DNA of 64,000 bases, taken from positions 60,737,561-60,801,560 of the forward strand of contig NC_088775.1 in assembly GCF_954871325.1 (NCBI RefSeq), given 5' to 3'. Positions 25,701-37,217 of this stretch are shown piece after piece. The translations under genes were made by a program, and so were the position numbers. Position 1 is the stretch's first letter, and each line of letters starts with the position of its first letter. The stretch comes from Gordionus sp. m RMFG-2023 (taxonomy: Eukaryota > Nematomorpha > Gordioida > Chordodea > Parachordodidae). Below the pieces are notes generated by a model, which saw only the letters and a program-made list of their open reading frames with translations, did no database searches and had not been told where the DNA came from.

Positions 25701-28700
25701 CAATATTTGATCATATTTAGTTTTAAATTAAAAACTAATTATTTAACATCAGTAAAAAGCAAAAAAAGGCGTTTTTTGGACCTTTAACCCCGATTATCTC
25801 CTCTAATATAGTTGCTAATGCACTAAAATTTTCTTTATAATCTAATGGGAACATATATAACCACTCTACAACTTTTTATCGAAATTGAAAGGGGTCGGCC
25901 GAAAATCTTGATTTTTTTGCTCATTTCACATGGAATGACCCCACAGCAAATTCTTGCGTACGCGCTTGATAGGAAGATTTTAAAAAATTCAGAAGAAAGT
26001 ATAGTTAATATCAAATTAGAGTTATTATTTTTTAAATAATATGTTTGTATTGTTTATATAATATCTTTAGAACAAAGTATCTATATATATCTATTTATTT
26101 TTGATCTATTTTTGCTGATGTTAAAAAAATTATTATAATTTATAATTAAGCTGCGAGTTAGCAATGATGACGGGCATAGCCCTTGGAGCGATATAGTAAC
26201 CTACAAAACTTTGCCAGCACCCCCTGGTCCTCCAAGAAAACTTGCACTAAAAATTAAACCATCACCTACATCTCTAAAATTATCTTGGGGTATTTAAATG
26301 TTAATTATTACTAGTCAGAAGCATATATTTTTTTTAATTAGGCATTTGATAGGTATTAATAGAACTGATCATTTAAATTTTTTGCAGCATCTCCTTCAGA
26401 TAATGGTGGTTCAGTTGTTCAACTATATTCTGTTGATATGAAATCTAACGGTAAATTACAAAAAAAAATTATTTGATGAATTTTTTTCATTTTTTGAATA
26501 AATACATTTCTAATATAATAATTCCCCAATAAAATTTGTTAATTTTTTATGATCTATTAAACATATTCACGAATAATAGGACATCCCTTCGTCTCAATAT
26601 ATTCGGGTCCAGATAAAGAATGTGGGGTAGAATGCTTGTCTCCTGGTACTGCCTATATTTTTAGAGTTAAATGTGAAAGTTTGGGGGGCGGGGAAGGTTC
26701 TTTCTCTCGTGATCTGATTCTTACGACTCCTGCTGCTGCCCCTTCGGCTTGCTGCACTCCAACCCTTTCACCATTGGAATCGATAGGGGCTGGAAAAAGA
26801 ACAAGACATGGAGTAACAATTATTTATGGTAAAAATTAAGTATTTTATGTTTTAAATCTCGTCTTCGATGTGATACAGGATCATATTTTATATAACATAG
26901 TCGATAGTATTTTCTAAAAGAAAAATGTCACAACAATACCCTTTAGGAAGCTAATTAAATTACATAATATAATTTTAAAGTATTAAGATTGTTATAAAAT
27001 ATTATGCATATATTTTGAAATATTTGCACAATATTTTTATGGTATTTTTTATTGTTACATTAATATGTAACTTTATGAATACAAATGCTTGTATGAATAT
27101 TTTTTAGTTACGTTAATATAAACTAGAAATTTAAATATGAAAAATTTTCTATATATTAAACCCATCATTTTTTTGTTACTAGATAATCCTGAGTCCGATG
27201 GTGGTTCTCCAATCACTGAATATGAGGTGGAAATGTGTCACGAGACTGCCAAAGACAATAAAAATAGCGAATCATATAACGTTTTATATAAGGGTATCTT
27301 GAAGAAGTGTGTGGTTAATGATTTATTACCCGCTAACAATTATAGATTTCGTGTCAGAGCTGGCAATGTTATAGGGGTGAATGATTAATAATAAAATAAT
27401 AATCCGGATATAATTTTAAATTAATTTTTTTCTGAATCTATTAATTGAAATGATAGCTAATTTAAAAATATGTTGATAAACTCATTGATTTTATTACTCA
27501 TTTTTTTCCTTTATATTTTTTTTGATAATAAAATTTAAAATTTTTATAGTTAGTTTACATTTGCTAGCAATGTCATTTTTTTAATATAATTATGGTTCAT
27601 TATTTCATTTTTTTGACAAAATTAATTTCACATACTTTAACCTCGAAATCTAAACCTTTGGTCCCAAAAATATGACAGTGGGGTGTATGGTCAAACTGGA
27701 ACAATTATAAAACCGGCGCTGGCCCGCCCAATCCTCCTACCCTTACTGTGACGATCAAGTCTTCTTTTTCTGCCGCTATGACGTTTAGGCCTCCCGAAAA
27801 TGATAATAGTACTTACATCTTGGAATACGTTTTAGAGATGGCGAAAACTCTTCCTCAATCGCAAGCATGCCTGTTGAAAGAATCGCACTTAGATTTTATT
27901 AAAGTTATTTTTATATATATATTAATAATTATGTGAAGTTATTAAATTTTATAAATTTGAGATGAGAAAGAGGAGCATTCGGGTGAATTAAATAAATAAA
28001 ATAATTTTCATTTAGTTTTATTAAAATATATCTTAATTAAATATAATTGTTCTATTTAATGGCATTCAAGGAAACTGTACTTTTGGTTGATCACCTTATT
28101 AAAATTTTTGTAAATAAATTTGTTGAATATTATTTTTAAATGATCATTTAAAGAATGTCTAATCATTTTAATTGTTATATTGTTTTATACTATATTAAAA
28201 AATAATATCAGATATATAATGGCCCTGACACAATTTTCGAATGCAAAAATTTGATCCCTTGTAACGTTTACTATTTTAGAGTTGCTGTAAGTTTAATTTT
28301 ATTACTTATCATCTTGGCGATATTTAATATGTTTTATTTTAATTAATGGCATCACTTTGGAGTAGTGCCGGGTAAACTTCAAGATTGATTTCGGCGGTTT
28401 TTTTTGGTAACCTATTTATGTTATGATTATAAGGTTTAGAATAAACATCAAGGAGCAGAGAAAAAAATAAAGGAGCAAATGAAGAAAATAAAACAATGTT
28501 GAGATAATGCTTTTCCTCTGTTTTATAATGTAAATTTAATTCCAAGTTCACCAGCAACTGCAATCCACTATTATCTTTATTTATTAACCCCACACCTATT
28601 ATATTTTTTCTATAATTCCGAAGATTTCCAAGTTTATCTACAACTTATTCCTTATTTATATATATTTCTTTTTCTTTAACGAGGTTTTACGTCTTTTCCT

Positions 28701-31700
28701 CCCCTTATGATCCTTATATATTCCACAACACTGCCTAAGAATATTCGTTATGTAGATAATCCAAAAATTGACCTAATTTTTGGCTGAGTCCTTTTTCAGT
28801 TTGCTTATACGTGATTTTTCTAATAATATTATAATAAAAATTAAACCACAAAATTGTATTTACATCTTTGCGAATCGTGTTTGGAGTCGGCTTAAAATAT
28901 TTAATGTTAGGAAAGTATACATATTTCTTAACCTATCAAGTTGATTTACGATTTAAAAAATTCCATTTTATAAAATCCCTTTTTTTTCAATTTCTTAACT
29001 TGAGCCCCACGATTTTAAGCCTATAGTTCATGTATCTTTAAGGCAAGTCGATTTTTATTTAATCTCTAGATTAGCCTAAATTTAATCCTGAAGTTTAGCC
29101 AAAAAATAGATTTAGACCTTGAAATTAACCATAAAAATCGGCTTGAACCTCGCCTAAGATGTTTTGGAATTATCATCTTAAGTTAGGTGATTTATCAACA
29201 GTTTCGAACAGTAAAATGCAGCGTTCTCAGTACACTCATTTAATTTGATGAACAAAATATATAAATAAAAATATTGACTTTCATTTTATAAATACAAATT
29301 TTATTTATATGGGTTAGTTCCAAAGGTGAAAATAAGTTAATATGCATAGAAATAACACCGTTAAGCAATAAGACTTAGTCCTCGTATAACTTATTAATAA
29401 AAACTCGGTTGTTTAGCCGGTTACTTAGCTTTGGCTAATCAGCCTAAAATTTTTGAATAAATACTAAAAATAACAATGCTACTAAACACTCAAAACAAAC
29501 CCTGAAAATAAATAAGTTATTTTTGAAGTGTAGGAACATTAATATTATACAGGCTACCAACGTTTTGGGTCAAGGCGTTTTTTCCCTCCCATTACGCATA
29601 ATGACTCCTCCCTCCGTTCCCACTTGCCCTGCTTCTTCGAATATAATAAGCCTTCAAAAGCTACCCCGAGCCCTATCCGTGCAATGGAAGCCACCTACTG
29701 ATGATAGAGGTAGTCCCGTACTCAAATACGGGTTAGAGGTGAATAATGTTGACTCTAAATCGGAATCAAAATATTTTACAACCGAAACTGATTCTTGTCA
29801 ATATAACGTGAAAGACTTGAGACCAATTCAGACCTACCGGTATATATTTTTTGAATCTTGTATTTATCCTACAAAACACTTTTAAAAGGTAACATAATTA
29901 AGGCCTATTTGCGTCCCATTAAGTTCTAATATAATCTTAAATCAATTTTTTTCCCCACCTCTTTAAATTTAAAAACTTAAAACTCGCCATATTTTATAAC
30001 AGAATACGGATACAAGCCATCAACGCAGTTGGAACTGGCCCCTTCAGCGGCCCCATCAATTTCACCACTCCTCCTGATATCCCTTCCAAACAACCCGTCA
30101 TTAAACCTTGTTCCTCTTCACTGGTTGGCTACAACTTTGTTAAGGTTAGGTGGGAATACCCTGAATTAGCTAAGGAAACTATTATATGCCCAGATACGTT
30201 GACTTATGAACTCGAGATGGCCGATTATAGAAAATGGTTTTTAGTATTATCATTATTACATTTTTAATTTTTAGGATCCTCCATTAATAAGAATTGATAT
30301 AAATAAATAAAAACTTACAAGCTTATTTATATTAGGTTCTTTTATATAAACCCTTTTTTAACTATGTGATAGTATAAATTGATCAATAAATGCTCGCGTT
30401 TTTCATGCAAAATGTTTATTATTTTTATATAAATTATAATCATTTAAAGTTTTAATTGCGTTTACGTTGGAGATGCTTTGTCTTGCAAAGTTACAAAACT
30501 TCATGAAAATTCAGTGTATGATTTTAGGGTTAGATCCTTCAATGAATCCGGTTATGGACCTTTTTCTTCCAATCATTCATTCAAAACTAGCTGGGCACCG
30601 CCCTCTACAGTTAAAAGTATATTTTTTAAGGTTAATAAAAGATAGTTGGTTTTTCACATCCGAACCGAATAATAATGTAACTAGTGTGGGTGTTATATTT
30701 ATAAACTCGAAAGCATAGTTTCATATGAACCTTTTTTAATCTACAAATAGTTCCCTATTTATAAAGGATTTTAATTAACTTTTTACACTGATGATTTGTA
30801 ATATCTTATCTTTATTCTACAGGCGTCAAGGTAACAAGATGCAAACAAGATTCTTGCTACATAAGTTGGGTTTATCCTACTCACTTCCACGCTTTTCCCC
30901 AATTCCTTCAATCTAACAGTAAAAAGTCCGATATTTCTGGAGACAATATTGATGTTGATTACCATTTCCATTCACCATCTATTAAAACCAATATTACATG
31001 GGACATTATTTTCGAAGTTTATTTGAATCCAAGCACCTCCAATAATATAAAACAAGATCAAGAAATTATTGATTATTTGGGAAGTACGAATCTGAGCTCC
31101 GATATTGAAGATTCGATTGGAACAGATTTTATATTGGTAAAAAAAAATGTTCACTAAGTTAATTTTTGATAAAAAAAAAATTTTACGCGAAATATTTTTT
31201 TTATAAAAAGTATTTGAAATCAGCATTAATTCGTTTATTGAATTATTTTATAAAAAGTATTTGAAATCAGCATTAATTCGTTTATTGAGTTATTTTATAA
31301 ATATTTGATTACAGGTTTACAGGGGCAATCAGAGCGAATGCTTTCTCAAACATTTAACTCCATCTACGGAATACAAATTTAAAGTCGCCGCCGTGCGACT
31401 ATTTTACAATGATCAAGTGATTGCTGACCATCATATGAGAGGACCTTTAACCCAAAGTTACACCTTCAAAACCAGCATAACTCCTGGAGCTTTGAATCGT
31501 TTTAATACATCTTCAACTCTCGTTAATAACGCATTTCCAAATGATTTAAAAGTGGATTTACCTTTATTAATAAAAAATCCTAGTCTGACTATGTTGTTCA
31601 AACATCCTGCATATGTTTTGTCTTCTTGCTTATGTGAGTTATTAAAATTGTGTTAATTTAAATATTTTATAAATTAAATATTATTCTATATTTTTTTATC

Positions 31701-32116
31701 TTCAAATAAAAATTATATTTCTCTATTACAATAATTTTTTAAAAAAATTTATAGCTTCAATTTATACCAAATGCCACTCTGCAACCGTATATTTACCTTC
31801 CTTTTTAACTCGCACCAAAACAGGGATCGTCGACGATAATAAAGTTACAAATGAGGTTTTGCATTACCCCTCTAACCCTCCAAAATCAATCACCAACTCC
31901 TCTCAAACTTTTAAAGTAATCAATAACCCGATAGGGAAGGACAAAACTATTCGTAACAAGAAAAATTATATCAATCACTTTGATTCATCCAACAAAAGCT
32001 CTAAGAACAAAAAAAAACTAACCGACCAACAATGGGCATTGATTATTATATGCATTTTCACCTTAGCTGCTGTCGTAACCACCTTTTTGGTTGCTAAATT
32101 AGGAAATTTATCATGA
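14070..32116 (+). CDS. FNDC3: FNDC3 orthologue, nine FN3 domains and C-terminal membrane anchor (spliced)
   Basis: Exons with matching phases: 14070-14606, 15088-16797, 17130-17185, 17235-17338, 17497-17730, 17833-17892, 18311-18354, 18407-18501, 18675-18773, 20686-21144, 26151-26289, 26388-26450, 26580-26828, 27183-27376, 27679-27903, 28212-28286, 29553-29839, 30003-30236, 30450-30616, 30823-31136, 31315-31633, 31755-32116. The join gives about 2007 residues without a stop. After a disordered N-terminal third, nine fibronectin type III repeats run from about residue 765 to 1850, each with the core Trp and Tyr and FRV-type strands. A hydrophobic helix lies about ten residues before the end. 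Nine FN3 domains plus a tail anchor is the layout of vertebrate FNDC3A/FNDC3B (about 1200 residues), known as ER/Golgi-membrane proteins with roles in adhesion and differentiation. This copy is longer because of its N-terminal region. All introns used are GT-AG. The true start is unresolved; exons at 6046 and 11590 may precede it. Single splice sites could be off by a few codons. Confidence 0.9.
14623..14998. mobile_element. hAT-type MITE inside FNDC3 intron (376 bp)
   Basis: The ends are TAGGGATGTACCGATA and, in complement, TAGGGGTGTAACGATA. The flanks AAAATCTA (14615-14622) and GAAATCTA (14999-15006) agree at 7 of 8 bases. Its end sequence is related to that of the 1198-1875 family. It occupies most of the 481-bp intron 14607-15087 and starts only 16 bp after the splice donor. 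Confidence 0.85.
17971..18112. mobile_element. Short MITE in FNDC3 intron (142 bp)
   Basis: The inverted ends TAGTGTTG and CAACACTA flank 142 bp. The adjacent octamers GTCATAAT and AACTTAAT agree at 5 of 8. The end form fits hAT, but the target duplication is weak. Confidence 0.5.
19065..20330 (+). mobile_element. Decayed hAT element in FNDC3 intron
   Basis: The left end region has GGTAACGACGTTAATTTTAT and AAAAGGCTACTTTTT. The right end read as complement has GCTGTTAACATTACTTTAAA and GGTAGCGCGTTATAGCTAC, the style of Ac-like hAT ends. Inside, at 19911-19976, the plus strand encodes SSSPVEKLINLAKMFLLDEN before a stop. This matches the C-terminal hAT dimerisation block (usual form SSAPVERLFS). 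Boundaries are approximate and no target duplication was found. Confidence 0.55.
19293..19440 (+). repeat. Tandem duplication, 2 x 74 bp
   Basis: The unit beginning ATATTATCCAAGAAAGTATT and ending CCTTTCACTTCA is present twice in direct succession, 19293-19366 and 19367-19440, with essentially no differences. A partial third copy of its start lies just upstream. It lies in the decayed hAT at 19065-20330. Confidence 0.9.
21570..22690 (+). pseudogene. Decayed hAT transposase (ZMYM1/THAP12-like)
   Basis: Remnants in more than one frame: MHIINFFKHIDDDEIPSHLT near 21570, a typical start for this group; WLAYSIGAYCKICIQFGPRY near 21826-21890, which fits a TTF-type zinc finger; and from about 22295 TPCSTRRKKLQKACPTKWSF followed by RHHAVTAFMELEEQIINAL, the conserved block with RW-type Trp and HHAV. 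The frame later ends at a stop near 22502, with further family-like sequence in another frame to about 22690. The catalytic core is incomplete and the C-terminal dimerisation block was not seen, so it is non-functional. Confidence 0.75.
22717..23292 (+). repeat. Left ~580-bp inverted terminal repeat
   Basis: This arm pairs with 25357-25940 in inverted orientation. Near its outer end are GGCCGACCCCTTTC and GTTATATATGTTCCCATTAG, both repeated in the other arm. The match fades at about CGATTAC near 23290. Confidence 0.88.
23395..25010 (-). pseudogene. Decayed putative DDE transposase, uncharacterised family
   Basis: Minus-strand motifs in order: FSKFSELRPKNCILVGASGT with HTVCV (about 24850-24785); CAIHQNVKLM then YLLAQIICNPSQPKC (about 24785-24650); FKQWITVDRANLETIIKSID (about 24555); KIIYFSDEAASQYDNCKNF (about 24145-24090); WHFFATAHGKNACDGIGGT with VKRLVARASLQRP (about 24040-23950); and the C-terminal block INGYITCVYEDKWWLGYIID (about 23665-23610), ending near 23395. 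I recognise this order from unnamed proteins repeated in insect and cnidarian genomes. The FSD and ACDGIGGT blocks look like RNase H-fold catalytic motifs (inference). The reading frame is interrupted: one frameshift near 24785 within a TGTGTGTG run and stops near 24594 and 24430, among others. Confidence 0.75.
25357..25940 (-). repeat. Right ~580-bp inverted terminal repeat
   Basis: This is the complement of 22717-23292. Differences include a few single-base changes and short indels, for example in an A/T run near 25633, suggesting an insertion of some age. Confidence 0.88.
28287..29552. other. FNDC3 intron, no bounded element seen
   Basis: AT-rich intron sequence between exons 28212-28286 and 29553-29839. 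Bases 28750-29180 contain scattered TAAGCC and GGCTTGAACCTCGCC-like patches that suggest a worn repeat, but no ends or target duplication were found. Confidence 0.5.
31201..31294 (+). repeat. Tandem duplication, 2 x 47 bp, in FNDC3 intron
   Basis: The unit TTATAAAAAGTATTTGAAAT followed by CAGCATTAATTCG is repeated directly, 31201-31247 and 31248-31294, with one visible difference. It lies in the intron before exon 31315. Confidence 0.9.
31755..32116 (+). CDS. FNDC3: FNDC3 last exon with tail anchor
   Basis: The last exon encodes a Ser/Asn/Lys-rich linker, then the segment LTDQQWALIIICIFTLAAVV and a short tail ending KLGNLS before the stop. The DQQWALIII start matches the DEQFAAIIV sequence at the same place in human FNDC3A, which is the most specific evidence for orthology. 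The single hydrophobic helix lies close to the C terminus, and no signal peptide was seen in the exons found, so a tail-anchored topology is likely (inference). An AATAAA at 32701-32706 is a candidate polyadenylation signal. Confidence 0.88.
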
Positions 32117-34200
32117 TAAATATATACCCCACCCCCACACTTCCTATCATCTAATATAGGGAATTTTGTTTTTTAAGGACAAAATTGGGGAACGTTTTTT
32201 CTTCTAATATCGCTCACATTGTGTTTGAACATCCTGCTTACCAGTTGGGTGATGGCCTAAATTATATCATTAAGCAAACATATTGTATTGAATATTTAAC
32301 CAATTTTTTTTTATCATTGGGTTTGTTTGATCTAATAGGGTATTATTAGATTTAAAATAATCAATATTTTTGCTGAAATTTTTTTCTATTTGTTATTGTG
32401 TTGAATAATTGTATTTATTTATCAGTATAATATCCTTTCTCTTTATGCCATAAATTTAAAATCCTGACAATTATAAAATTAGATATTTGGGTTATTTGTT
32501 TTTTTATACAACTTTTTATTTATTGTTGATTAACTACCCAGATTGCATTAAAATTCACAGAATTTTGCTTAACATTTATATTAGTTAGATAGATTTTATT
32601 TATTTATTTCCGTTTTAAATAAGATATATTTAATTATTATTATTTTATAGGGTGTTCTTATCTTTCATATTTAAAGATTATTGTGAAATAACAAACATTT
32701 AATAAAAACTTCTTAACTGGGAATATTTGATATTATTTTAATTTCTTGGATGCATGGACACTTTTTATATTATGAAAATTGAAAGCCTTATAATTTCATG
32801 ATTTTGGGAAAATGATTTGTCTTACTTTGTTCAAAAACAATTGAGAATGATTTTTATATTGTTATAATTATATTAAATTAATAGGAATAAAAATATTGTT
32901 ATTTTTCATAATTTTGTTTTTTATTATCAATGATAATATTTTAAATAACATCCTATAATAGATAGATACATGTATAATATTTATTTTGATTTGGGAATAT
33001 TTATATTTACCCTTTTGTGTTTTTATTTTACATTTCAAATTTAAATTATAATAATATATAGCTCCTTCTCATTTTATACAAAAAGGGCAAAATATTGGTT
33101 TTAGTTTAAATAATTTGTTTTATTGTCAATTCATTTTTTTTTATTAACTATAAAGTCTAGATATTTAATAATATAATAAATATGAATATTTTTTTTTAAA
33201 CGAAGAAGAAAAATTATTGAATTTACAAACAAAAAAATATTTTATACTCTTGTTATTAACTGGATATATATCTTTTAAATATGACAATTTTTTCAATTTA
33301 TATTTTTCGGACATTATAATATTTTATTGAATATAAATTCAAGGCTCATAATATGTATCTGAGGAAAAATAAAATAACTTTTTAAAGATTGTGTAGCTTT
33401 GATGTATAAGTTAGCTGGCTTTAAAATAAAAGTACCTACTACGCAATACCTCGAGAATATTAATCATGATATTATAAATACATTTAGAAAAGGTTAAATT
33501 AAAGTGTTTAATTATTTTAAACATTTTCTTACTATAAAATTTTCATCAATAAAAACATGTCAATATTTCTAAACAAATGACTTAAATAATATATTTTGTG
33601 TGAAGGACATAAATAAAATTCAAAGCTGGTGACCAGGACATAGGATATTAAATTTTATAGGAACCGAAGCTAAAAGTCTGCAACGGGATGGTTTTCGCCC
33701 GCCTATTTAATATGGGGGTTATAAAATACTTAAACGACAGACATGCCGCAGGGTAAAAGAATTTTTTAAATTGGTTTCGAATTCCTAAAATATTATAATA
33801 CCTGTAGGGATTATCTTGGGTTCGATTAGACCAGAAACTCAGGTTGTGATTAGCTTGTAGAACCAGGATATTGATATTATTTTATGATAGTAAATTCCAA
33901 TTTTGCATTAAAAATAATATTTCTTCAAAAAATTTAAAAGTGAAAATTAATGTAAGATTAACTTGTATATAAATAACATAAAGCATCTCATGTAAACAAT
34001 TTAATTATAAAATTGCCAACATGTATCAGTTAATAAAATAAAATAAAACTCTGGCATCCAATAGAATTTACATTTTGTGTGAATGGAATAAGATAATAAT
34101 AAATTATATTATACTAGGTATGGGATGAGATCATTGGAATTATATATTATCTTATAGATAATTCAAGTGATGATTGCCATAATGTTTTTTCCCTAAATTA
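32117..34200. other. 3' flank of FNDC3, AT-rich
   Basis: This holds the presumed 3' UTR, with candidate polyadenylation signals AATAAA at 32701-32706 and again near 32885. Beyond that no gene or bounded element was recognised. Confidence 0.5.
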
Positions 34201-34830
34201 TAACATTTGCAGAAGGTGCTAAATATATTGGGGAAGAGAGTAAATATATTATTATGATATTGTTTCCTTATAATGGAATACAATCAATAAATACATTATA
34301 ATGTGGAAGAGGCTAAATATATCGGGGAAAGGAATAGATATATTATTATAATTTTGTTTTTCCTTATAATGGAACACAATCAATAAATACATTATATTGG
34401 GGAAGGGAAAAGAGGTATTATAATGTTGTTTCCTTATGGAATACAATCAATAAATACATTATATTGGGGGGAAAAGAGTTATTATAATGTTGTTTCCTTA
34501 TGGAATACAATCAATAAATACATAATGGGGAAGGCGCTTAATATATTGGGGTAGGGAATGGATGTATTATTATAACATTGTTGTTTCCTTATAATGGAAT
34601 ACAATCAATAAATACATTATAACGAGAAAGGGAATAAATGTATTATTATAATATTGTTTACTTATGGAATACAATCAATAAATAAATTATAATGGGGAAG
34701 GCTTTAAATGAAGTGAGTAGATGTATTATTATAATATTGTTTCCTTATAAAGTAATACAATCAATAATACATTATAATGAGGCAAGGGTTAAATATATTT
34801 GGGAAGGGAGTAGATGAGATTATTTATAAT
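34200..34830 (+). repeat. Minisatellite, about seven units of 64-96 bp
   Basis: The core GGAATACAATCAATAAATAC recurs at about 34275, 34371 (one change), 34438, 34502, 34596, 34666 and 34747. It alternates with GGGGAAGG-type and TATTATTATAATATTGTTTC segments. Unit length varies through small indels in the spacer. Confidence 0.88.
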
Positions 34831-35305
34831 TGTAAAAATAAAAGGTATGGAGATTATAAAATCTTTGTTAATACTCAATATAAACGAAATTACATTTATG
34901 TATGCATGAATCAATATTGATTAGTATCAAAATCAATATTTCATATGATCTTATTAAATTTTATTTATTTATATACCCATATCGATATCCATCTGAATCT
35001 TCCATAATTAAATGTTTTAAAAAAATCAAACAGACAATTAAAAATCCATTTTTTTCTTATAGTATATTGAAAAACGTCCATAAATGTCAATTACAAATCA
35101 ATAGATATAACACGCCCTCTTTCTTGAGAAATCAAACTGGAGTAAAGAATTTAACATATATAATCTAAGTAAATGTCTACATAAATTCGTATAAACGATC
35201 TAAAGAAATATATAAAAAAAATTTTTAAAAAAATTCTTTTTTCTGTACCAGGAAGTTCCTTAATTTTTTCTTGACCATGTATAATTGTCATTGTGCTGTT
35301 GATTA

Positions 35306-35460
35306 TCATTTAATTTTAACGGTATTCGGGTCATAGCTTGATTGATATTGTACTGATCATTTAATTTTAACGGTATTTGGCTAATGGCTATTGTCATTAA
35401 ATCTTAACGGTTAGTGGGTCATAACTTGATTGATCCGTTAAATCATTGTCATGATCATTC
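35306..35460 (+). repeat. Short imperfect tandem repeat
   Basis: Three imperfect units of roughly 40-60 bp share CATTTAATTTTAACGGTATT and GGGTCATAGCTTGATTGAT. Confidence 0.6.
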
Positions 35461-35469
35461 TATCTTAGG

Positions 35470-37200
35470 CTCGGTATAATTAATCCAGCATCATTGTAGT
35501 TAATTGGACAGAATATTTAATTAATTTTTTAAATTATATCCAAATGTATTCTTTATTTTTTTCTTTTAACATTATCCCAGTCAATCATAATCCTAAATTT
35601 TAGATATTAAACATAAAATTTCTGATCCCAATATTCACATGAGACTTTTTATTATATGATGGACTTCTTTCTTCCCTTTTCTTGAATCTAAATAATATTA
35701 CATATTTATATACCCAAAATTCCCAAAATAAACTATTCCAATATTATCTAATATTTTCCTTTATTGTTAACCATACCCTAATACATATAAGTCCACATTT
35801 ACACATAAAATCAATAAAATAATTTTATTATCATAAACTTTTAAAAATATTTTTTAAACTATTTATATCCATCTTTAGGTCATGTTCAATATCTAACTTT
35901 TTTTTTTTTACTCCTAACTTTCATATCTGGGATTTGCATACTCTTTATTTCATTTATCGCTCCTTTTTTATATACAACATTATTCAAACACATCCATAAT
36001 TTTCTTTTCATTTTTTTTTTAAACATTAGCAAAATGTTCAATATGATCACAATATTCTCTTTTTTCTTCACATTATATTTCAAAAAAAATTTATTCATGC
36101 TAATTATAATTCCAAAATTTAAATATTAAGCAAGTCCTGCATTACGTAAGGTCTTTTTTCCGGTGATGGATACCTATACCTAATGTTAAATAGTCGAGAC
36201 TCTGAACTCAAGTTGGAGTCGCAAAACTCATTTCAAATTAGGTGCTGTGAGCCGTATGAGTCGGCTCGATGAGTCGGCAAAAGTTTATTTTGAATCGGCC
36301 TGCTATAATTATTTACTCCACGATGTATTTGAAAAATTAACCACTTTGGTTTAGGAATTTAAGTATTCATTCGAAATGACTTATGTGTAGTGTTGTTAAT
36401 TTGCTTGGTCGTAAAATTTACGACCCAATTTTGTGCTTAGGCCTGCTCTGGCACGAACCCGGAGCACAAACCCGGGGTTCAGACCATAAAAAAAAGTTTT
36501 ATGATTATTTGGCTTTGACAGGTCTGCTATATAATTATACTAACAATATATATTTAGAAATAAGTTGGTAAAATTTGGAAAATAAAATTCATAAATATGT
36601 TATTATAATTTAAAGTGCGAATTTCAGGAAAACTAATTTGAATGGGATAAACAAAACAACTTATAATAAATCACGAGAGAATAAATCATGATAATTTAAA
36701 AGAATAGACCTCCATCTCACAGGATAGTTCTACCAGACAATGGGTTTAGATTTCCAAACAGTGGATATTAATCCACTACACTGGATATTCTTTCTAAAGG
36801 GTATTAATATAGCTGACTCCTCTACAGGTTTTATTTCAATAAAAATAATAATAAGTTCTTTCATGCTTTCCTTTTTCTTCCTTTTATCTTTCACTGTTCC
36901 TTTTCTCCCTTTGTTCGTTACCATACAATTTTATAGGGTTAAGTTACTGATTTGGGCCAATTTACAAAAACGACCACCCTATTATTATTTTAGACACAAA
37001 AACGACCCTATTATTATTTTAGACAAATTAATATTATATAAGCCTTCAGATTTGGCAAAATATAGGTCCAAACATTTTTGCCATCTTCGAGCAAAAGCTT
37101 CAGTCTTAAATATTATTTTGGCTAAAATAATTGGGTTATTTTTAAAATTCGACCCCCCCCCCCCTCCCCTATAAAAACAGGCATAATAAGGTTCCTTTTT
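35470..37200. other. Non-coding with repeat fragments
   Basis: Two G/C-rich patches at 36195-36300 (CGAGACTCTGAACTCAAGTT; GAGTCGGCTCGATGAGTCGG) and 36425-36480 (GGCACGAACCCGGAGCACAA) look like worn transposon ends. A C12 run lies at 37153-37164. No gene was recognised. Confidence 0.4.
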
Positions 37201-37217
37201 TAGATGGTCATCTTTTA

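Larger units (their letters stand above)
22717..25940 (-). mobile_element. Long-TIR DNA transposon with unassigned transposase-like gene
   Basis: Inverted terminal repeats of about 580 bp (22717 to about 23292 and about 25357 to 25940) begin GGTCATTCCATGT and agree at roughly nine of ten positions by eye, with shared internal words such as GGGGTTAAAGGTCCAAAAAA and AAAATAGATGGCGCTATATA. The flanks are CCACAG at 22711-22716 and 25941-25946, a 6-bp target duplication. A shifted boundary (element starting GGGTC) would give CACA, 4 bp. The arms enclose about 2 kb carrying one minus-strand gene. It inserted into the hAT at 21267-25968. Superfamily is unassigned; Sola-like or another long-TIR cut-and-paste group is possible. 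Confidence 0.88.
21267..25968 (+). mobile_element. hAT (ZMYM1/THAP12-like) element with nested transposon
   Basis: The ends are CAGGCGCGTACGCAGCA and, in complement, CAAGCGCGTACGCAAGA. The 8-bp target duplication ATAGGAAG is perfect at 21259-21266 and 25969-25976. A related end lies at the window start. The element fills most of FNDC3 intron 21145-26150; without it the intron would be about 296 bp. The transposase is on the plus strand at about 21570-22690. A second transposon (22717-25940) sits near the right end, leaving only a few tens of bases of hAT sequence beyond it. Confidence 0.9.

Noticed and set aside
21267-25968. A single transposon with both the hAT gene and the minus-strand gene as cargo
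   Set aside because: The inner ~580-bp inverted repeats and their own target duplication show two separate, nested elements.
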